Assembly (NCBI GenBank): GCA_028287065.1
Contig: JAQBQJ010000062.1
Span: 1-37,932, forward strand
Direction of reading: 5' to 3'
From: Labilithrix sp.
Lineage (GTDB): Bacteria > Myxococcota_A > Polyangia > Polyangiales > Polyangiaceae
Length of the DNA: 37,932 nucleotides
Under the pieces are notes generated by a model. It searched no databases. It was given only the letters and a program-made list of their open reading frames with translations, and was not told the origin of the DNA. This document shows positions 33,805 to 37,932 of this stretch, in pieces; position 1 is the first letter of the stretch, and each line of letters begins with the position of its first letter. The translations under genes and the position numbers were made by a program.

Positions 33805-35862
33805 TCATTTGTGCTTCGCGCGCACGTTCTGCTCGACCGACGCGATCGTTCGCGCCAGCTGCCCATCGTGCAGGCAGGCGAGCGCGTCGCTCTTGCGGAA
33901 GCCGTTCTGCTTGATCGCATGCGCGGTCGTCAGCGGCTTCAGCAGCGCCAGCGTCCGCTCGTCGCCGTCCTTCGCTGCACGATCGAAGTGGTTCTTCGCC
34001 GCGCAGCTCACGCCCGCCGCCTGCAGATCGAGCGTCACCGCGAGCGGTGCGCTCATCTTCGAACGCTCGCCGCGCGCGAGCACCCTGCGCGCACGATCCT
34101 GCGCCTTCGGATACTGCGCGCCGGAGAGGCCGTAACCGATGTCGTAGATGTCGTCCCAGCCCGCCGGACCCATCTGCGTCTCGAGGACGTTGAACGCCTC
34201 GTCGACCGCGCCCTTCGCGGCGGCGTCCTTCGAGCCTTCCTTCAGCGCGGCATCGCGGATCTCGACGCGGAGCTTCTTCTCGCTCGGGATGTCGAGGTTC
34301 GGGTTCGACTTGAACACGAGGCCGGCCTCGTGGACCGCGTCCTTCGTGCGATCCGTCGCGCTGTACGCCGTGAAGAGCGCGCGATGGACGTCCTCGCGAC
34401 CCTGCACCGCCTCGCCGAGCTCCTCGAGGCGCTTGATGCCAGAGCCGTAGTCGCCGCGATTGATCATCGCGATCGCCTCTGTCACGCGCTCGTCGGTCGG
34501 CGTGTCGTCGGTCGTGGTGGTCGTGCCGGCTTCGCCCGTTCCGACCAACGCGGACGCGTCGGGTCCCGTCGTTCCGTTCTCGCGGCCGCGGAAGACGTAG
34601 ATGACGGCCGTGACCATCACGATGATCCCGAGGATGCCGGCGAACAGCGCGACGAGGAACGTACGACCGCCGAGGAGGCCGTCGACGCCCGGCTGTTTCG
34701 CCGGGTCGGGGGCTGCCTCGCGGAGCTTCTTCGAGGCGGCGAGCGCGGCGATGTCGGCGGGCTGCGGTGAGATCCCGCTGATCAGCCCGGGGTTCGTCGC
34801 GAATCCGCTCGGCGGCGGCGGAAGGAACTTCGCGTCGATGCGCCCTGCATTCGAGAGCTGCGAGAGGATGGTGGTGATGCCCTCGATGACCTCGCGCGCG
34901 TCGCCGATGCGCTCGGTCGCTTCCTTCGCGAGCAGGCGTCCGACGAGCACTTCGACCTCGAGAGGCACGTTGCAGTCGGCGCACTTCGTCATCATCGCGG
35001 GGACAGGCGCCGTGACCTGCATGCCGAGCAGCGCGACCTTGCTCTCCGCCTCGAACGGACGGTGGCCGGTGAGCATCTCGTACATGATGATGCCGAGCGC
35101 ATAGAGGTCCGCGCGCGCGTCGACCGGCTGTCCGAGCGCTTGCTCCGGCGCCATGTACTCGGGCGTGCCGTAGACCATGCCCGCCTGCGTGAGCACGTTC
35201 TGCTCCGGGCCCGCGCGATCGTTCGTGCCGAGCTCGCCCATCTGCACCTTCGCGATGCCGAAGTCGAGGACCTTCACGAAGTCGGGATCGCCGTCGCGAT
35301 CGACGAGCATGACGTTCTCGGGCTTGAGATCGCGATGCACGATCTTCAGCGTGTGCGCGCGCTGCAGCGCGCCCGCCATCTGACGCGCGATGTGGAGCGA
35401 ACGACCGAGCTCGAGGCGGCCCTGCGCGATCACCTCGCGGAGGCTCGAGCCCTCGACGAACTCGAGCGCGAGGAAGAACGAGCCGTCCTCGAGCTTGCCG
35501 AAGTCCGTGGCCGTGACGACGTGCGGATGATCGATGTGCGCGGCGGCCATCGCTTCGCGCTCGAACCGAGCGACGACCTCGGGGAGGCGCGTCATCTCCG
35601 GGTGGAGCACCTTGATCGCCATGCGCTTGCGCATGAGCGTGTGCTCGGCCTGGTACACGGCGCCCATCCCGCCTTCGCCGAGCAGGCGCTCGATCAGATA
35701 ACGATCGCTGATCGTCGATCCGATGAGCGACTTCGGACCGGGCTTGGGGCGTTCGCTCTTCATCCGGACGTTGCCGTCCTGAGCCGTCGCCGTCTGCACG
35801 CGGGGAGGCAACGGCGTACCCGCGCGCGGAGCTCGAGGCTTGTCGTCGGCGGGTCCACCCAT
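33805..35862 (-). CDS. Membrane-anchored Ser/Thr protein kinase
   Basis: A 685-residue PknB-like kinase. The catalytic domain (about 55-335) contains GEGGMGAVY (62-70), ATP-binding Lys84, HRDLKPEN (176-183), DFGIAK (200-205) and APEQ (238-241), so it should be active. A CxxC pair (KCADCNVP, near 293-300) lies in the C-lobe. A single membrane helix spans about 401-424. The outside part has a Gly/Thr/Asp linker and then alpha-helical, TPR-like repeats (about 450-685) that could sense a ligand or partner. Such kinases are abundant in myxobacteria and control development and stress responses. ATG 35862 is used; ATG at residue 34 would also leave the kinase whole. Confidence 0.92.
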   Translation of the reverse strand: MGGPADDKPRAPRAGTPLPPRVQTATAQDGNVRMKSERPKPGPKSLIGSTISDRYLIERLLGEGGMGAVYQAEHTLMRKRMAIKVLHPEMTRLPEVVARFEREAMAAAHIDHPHVVTATDFGKLEDGSFFLALEFVEGSSLREVIAQGRLELGRSLHIARQMAGALQRAHTLKIVHRDLKPENVMLVDRDGDPDFVKVLDFGIAKVQMGELGTNDRAGPEQNVLTQAGMVYGTPEYMAPEQALGQPVDARADLYALGIIMYEMLTGHRPFEAESKVALLGMQVTAPVPAMMTKCADCNVPLEVEVLVGRLLAKEATERIGDAREVIEGITTILSQLSNAGRIDAKFLPPPPSGFATNPGLISGISPQPADIAALAASKKLREAAPDPAKQPGVDGLLGGRTFLVALFAGILGIIVMVTAVIYVFRGRENGTTGPDASALVGTGEAGTTTTTDDTPTDERVTEAIAMINRGDYGSGIKRLEELGEAVQGREDVHRALFTAYSATDRTKDAVHEAGLVFKSNPNLDIPSEKKLRVEIRDAALKEGSKDAAAKGAVDEAFNVLETQMGPAGWDDIYDIGYGLSGAQYPKAQDRARRVLARGERSKMSAPLAVTLDLQAAGVSCAAKNHFDRAAKDGDERTLALLKPLTTAHAIKQNGFRKSDALACLHDGQLARTIASVEQNVRAKHK

Positions 35863-36009
35863 GCGATCGGCTCTGCGTACGGAAGCAAAAAAGACCGGAA
35901 AATCGTGGCCCTTACCCTAGCACTTTTGCGGCTGCGGTGCGGCTCAGACGCATCCGGCATAGACCTCGAGCGCAGCGATGTAAAAGGCAACGCAATCACC
36001 TGCCGATCC

Positions 36010-36636
36010 TTACAGGTCGGCAAGGATCCCGACCGTCAGACCGATCGCGAATCGATCCTTGCCGGCGAACGCCGGGGAGGAGGCCTCGTAGACGCTTCCC
36101 GTGTATCCGAACGCCGTCCGGCCGCCGAGCTCCGCGCAGAGCTCCCACGGTTTGCGAAGCTTGTAGGATGCACCTAATCCGAAGGGCACCTCGAAGGAGC
36201 TGCCGCCCGCGCCGTCGACGACGAGAGGGCCATGCACGGTGCTGCGCTGGTACACCCCGGCGTAGCCGAAGCCGGCGAAGAGCCACGCGCGGAGATTGCC
36301 GCGCGGCCACGGCGACATGAGCTTCACGCGCATGCCGCCCCACGTGAGATCGCGCGCCGAGACGTCACCGCCCACCGGCGAGATGTCGTGACCGAAGTAC
36401 CCGCCCACGCGCACGAGCGGGAGCAGCGCGACGTGCCCGGTGAGCTGGCCGACGGGGCCGAAGCCGGCGTCGTTCCCGCCGGCGGGGCGATCGCCGAGGA
36501 CGCGCTTCATCACGCCGAGCTGCGCGGAGGCGTCCCAGTGGATCTGCGCGTCCGCTGTCCTGGGGAACAGCCAGAGACAGAGAGAGACGAGCACGAGCAC
36601 GCGCACGCCGGGGACATCACGACGCGAGCTGAGCAT
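36010..36636 (-). CDS. Outer-membrane beta-barrel-like protein
   Basis: A 208-residue protein with a signal peptide (1-30, cleavage after TADAQ or nearby). It then has alternating strands rich in Gly and aromatic residues (LTGHVALLPLVRVGGYFGHD, RAWLFAGFGYAGVY, FEVPFGLGASYKL). It ends in IGLTVGILADL, fitting an eight-strand barrel. No enzyme motif is seen. Its ATG overlaps the TGA of the upstream SirB1-like gene by one base (TGATG), so translation is probably coupled. The divergent kinase gene lies on the same strand downstream, 147 bp away. Confidence 0.75.
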   Translation of the reverse strand: MLSSRRDVPGVRVLVLVSLCLWLFPRTADAQIHWDASAQLGVMKRVLGDRPAGGNDAGFGPVGQLTGHVALLPLVRVGGYFGHDISPVGGDVSARDLTWGGMRVKLMSPWPRGNLRAWLFAGFGYAGVYQRSTVHGPLVVDGAGGSSFEVPFGLGASYKLRKPWELCAELGGRTAFGYTGSVYEASSPAFAGKDRFAIGLTVGILADL

Positions 36637-37484
36637 CAGTGAAGGGTCGCTTTCGTCGCGACCAGCTTCGCGAGGTGAGCTTGGAGGTGCGGGATGTCCG
36701 GCGCCTGCGGCTCGAGCTCGATGACGCGCAGAAGGTCGGCGCGTGCGAGCTCGTTCGCGCCGAGCCGCATCGCCAGCGCGGCGCGCTCACGAAGCATGCG
36801 CGCCGAGTCCGGCACCAGCGTGACGATGCGATCGACGGCGATGAACGCGCGCGCGTGGTCGCCGCGCTTGGCCCACGTCGCCTCGAGGTTCGTGAGCAGC
36901 CGCACGAGCGTCGCGCGCGACGAAGCGGCGACGAACAGCGAAGGATGGAGCTGCGCGCCGTCGCCGAGCGCTCGCCTGAGCAGCGCCGTCGCATCGGCTG
37001 CCTCGAGGATGCGCCCGCCCGTGAACGGGTCGACGACGATGGGCGCCGCGGCGTCCTCCGTCTCGACGCGAACGAGGAAATGCCCTGGAAACGCGATGCC
37101 GCGTGCATCGAGCCCGGCGGTCTTCGCCATCGCGCACCACACGATCGACAGCGTGATCGGGATGCCGGTCTTCCGCGCGAGCACGTCGGGCAAGAGGCTG
37201 TTCTTCGGATCGTAGTAGTCGTCCGTGTTCCCGCGGAACCCGACGCTCGTGAACCGCTCGCTCACGGCGACGACGCGATCGCGGAGCGTCACGGCGGACT
37301 TCGCGTCGGGCGCGAGCGGCGCGAGCGGAGAACCCAGCGCGTCGAGCTCCGCGACGAGCGCCGGCACGTCGAGGTCGTCGTACGTGTCGCGCGCGACGAG
37401 CGCCGCGCCGAGCGTGACGTCGAGCTCCTCGTCCGGCATGCGGGCGAGCGCTTCGAACGACGGCTGCGCCTGCGCTCCTTTCAT
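36636..37484 (-). CDS. SirB1-like transglutaminase-fold/TPR protein
   Basis: A 282-residue protein of the SirB1 family. The N-terminal transglutaminase-like core is marked by GFRGNTDDYYDPKNSLLPDVL and KTGIPITLSIVW. GIAFPGHFLVRV and VVDPFTGGRIL follow, and a C-terminal TPR-like region covers about 205-282. The classic Cys-His-Asp triad is not clear: Cys in SIVWCAMA and His in PGHFLV may form it. Function of the family is not established. ATG 37484 is used because an earlier ATG would overlap the divergent gene's start. It is the first gene of a two-gene unit with the barrel-like protein. Confidence 0.8.
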   Translation of the reverse strand: MKGAQAQPSFEALARMPDEELDVTLGAALVARDTYDDLDVPALVAELDALGSPLAPLAPDAKSAVTLRDRVVAVSERFTSVGFRGNTDDYYDPKNSLLPDVLARKTGIPITLSIVWCAMAKTAGLDARGIAFPGHFLVRVETEDAAAPIVVDPFTGGRILEAADATALLRRALGDGAQLHPSLFVAASSRATLVRLLTNLEATWAKRGDHARAFIAVDRIVTLVPDSARMLRERAALAMRLGANELARADLLRVIELEPQAPDIPHLQAHLAKLVATKATLH

Positions 37485-37564
37485 GCGTAGAGGGATGCAC
37501 CCCCCTTGCGCTGCGTGCAAGCGACTTGACGCGCCGGCCTTTCGCAAAGAGAAGAGGTGCCCCA

Positions 37565-37932
37565 ATGTCTCAGTCGACGGAAAAGCAGGGCCTGCGAAAG
37601 GGCTTCGAGCGGTCGCGCAACGTCCACCCGGTCGGGATCACCGGCAAGGAGGCGCCCGCCGACATCATCGCCGCGATGTTCCCGGCCTACGTGGGTCGTC
37701 AAGAGCGCACCGCGTTCGAGCTCATGCGTCGTTCGTCGCAGGATGACACGTGCACATTCATGACGATGTCCGGCGCGATGACGCCCGCCGGCCTCCACCA
37801 GTCCTGCCTCATTCCGCTCATCGAGCGAGGGCTCGTCGACTGCCTCACGACGACGGGCGCGAACCTCTATCACGACGCGCATCGCATCATCGGCCACCGC
37901 GTGCGCGAGATCGATCCGAACGCGGGCGATCT
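37565..37932 (+). CDS. Deoxyhypusine synthase-like protein, N-terminal part (3' truncated)
   Basis: The first 122 residues of a deoxyhypusine synthase family protein, cut by the right edge. MTMSGAMTPAGLHQSCLIPLIERGLVDCLTTTGANLYHD shows the NAD-binding SGAMTPAG and TTGANLYHD motifs of the family. In eukaryotes and archaea the enzyme transfers the aminobutyl group of spermidine to eIF5A. Bacterial homologues instead often make homospermidine or have unknown targets. ATG 37565 has GAGG about seven bases upstream. The active-site Lys would lie beyond the window. Confidence 0.88.
   Translation, partial: MSQSTEKQGLRKGFERSRNVHPVGITGKEAPADIIAAMFPAYVGRQERTAFELMRRSSQDDTCTFMTMSGAMTPAGLHQSCLIPLIERGLVDCLTTTGANLYHDAHRIIGHRVREIDPNAGD

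Overview
The window is about 38 kb of very GC-rich bacterial chromosome. The coding style suggests Myxococcota, most likely Polyangia. The signs are many lipoproteins with Ser/Gly/Thr/Asp-rich linkers, a Ser/Thr kinase with a membrane anchor, PEGA/TPR and PilZ proteins, thrombospondin type 3 repeats in a lipoprotein, and frequent GTG/TTG starts. This assignment is inferred from style; no rRNA or other taxonomic marker is present. I found no rRNA, tRNA or CRISPR array and no gap over 300 bases without a gene.

Left part (1-12.6 kb): the 3' end of a glycine-rich collagen-like gene is translationally coupled to a Tat-exported lipoprotein. A 4HBT thioesterase, an unknown lipoprotein, a ketopantoate reductase-like enzyme and a LeuA/homocitrate-synthase-like DRE-TIM enzyme follow. 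Next are a LuxR-type regulator with a highly structured leader, a VanY-like lipoprotein peptidase, a tandem PilZ protein, a coiled-coil protein, a small membrane protein behind two palindromes, and a grpE-dnaK operon without dnaJ.

Middle (12.6-25.3 kb): a PcrA/UvrD helicase, a zinc-ribbon/polyQ/membrane protein and an unknown membrane protein are followed by a tight rightward cluster. The cluster runs phosphomannomutase, prmC, TPR-PEGA envelope protein, HAD hydrolase, GH113-like glycosidase and polysaccharide deacetylase. Its first five genes overlap or are 10 bp apart. A TlpA-type thioredoxin and hflX follow.

Right part (25.3-38 kb): a GxxExxY-family PD-(D/E)XK gene sits between 65-bp near-perfect inverted repeats, making a compact 569-bp unit. 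This is the best candidate here for an undescribed mobile or regulatory system. Beyond it lie a radical-SAM/B12 enzyme, a large amidohydrolase/TSP3/OB lipoprotein, two overlapping lipoprotein genes, a headless CCA-enzyme-like HD protein, a Ser/Thr kinase, an outer-membrane-type protein coupled to a SirB1-like protein, and the start of a deoxyhypusine synthase-like gene.
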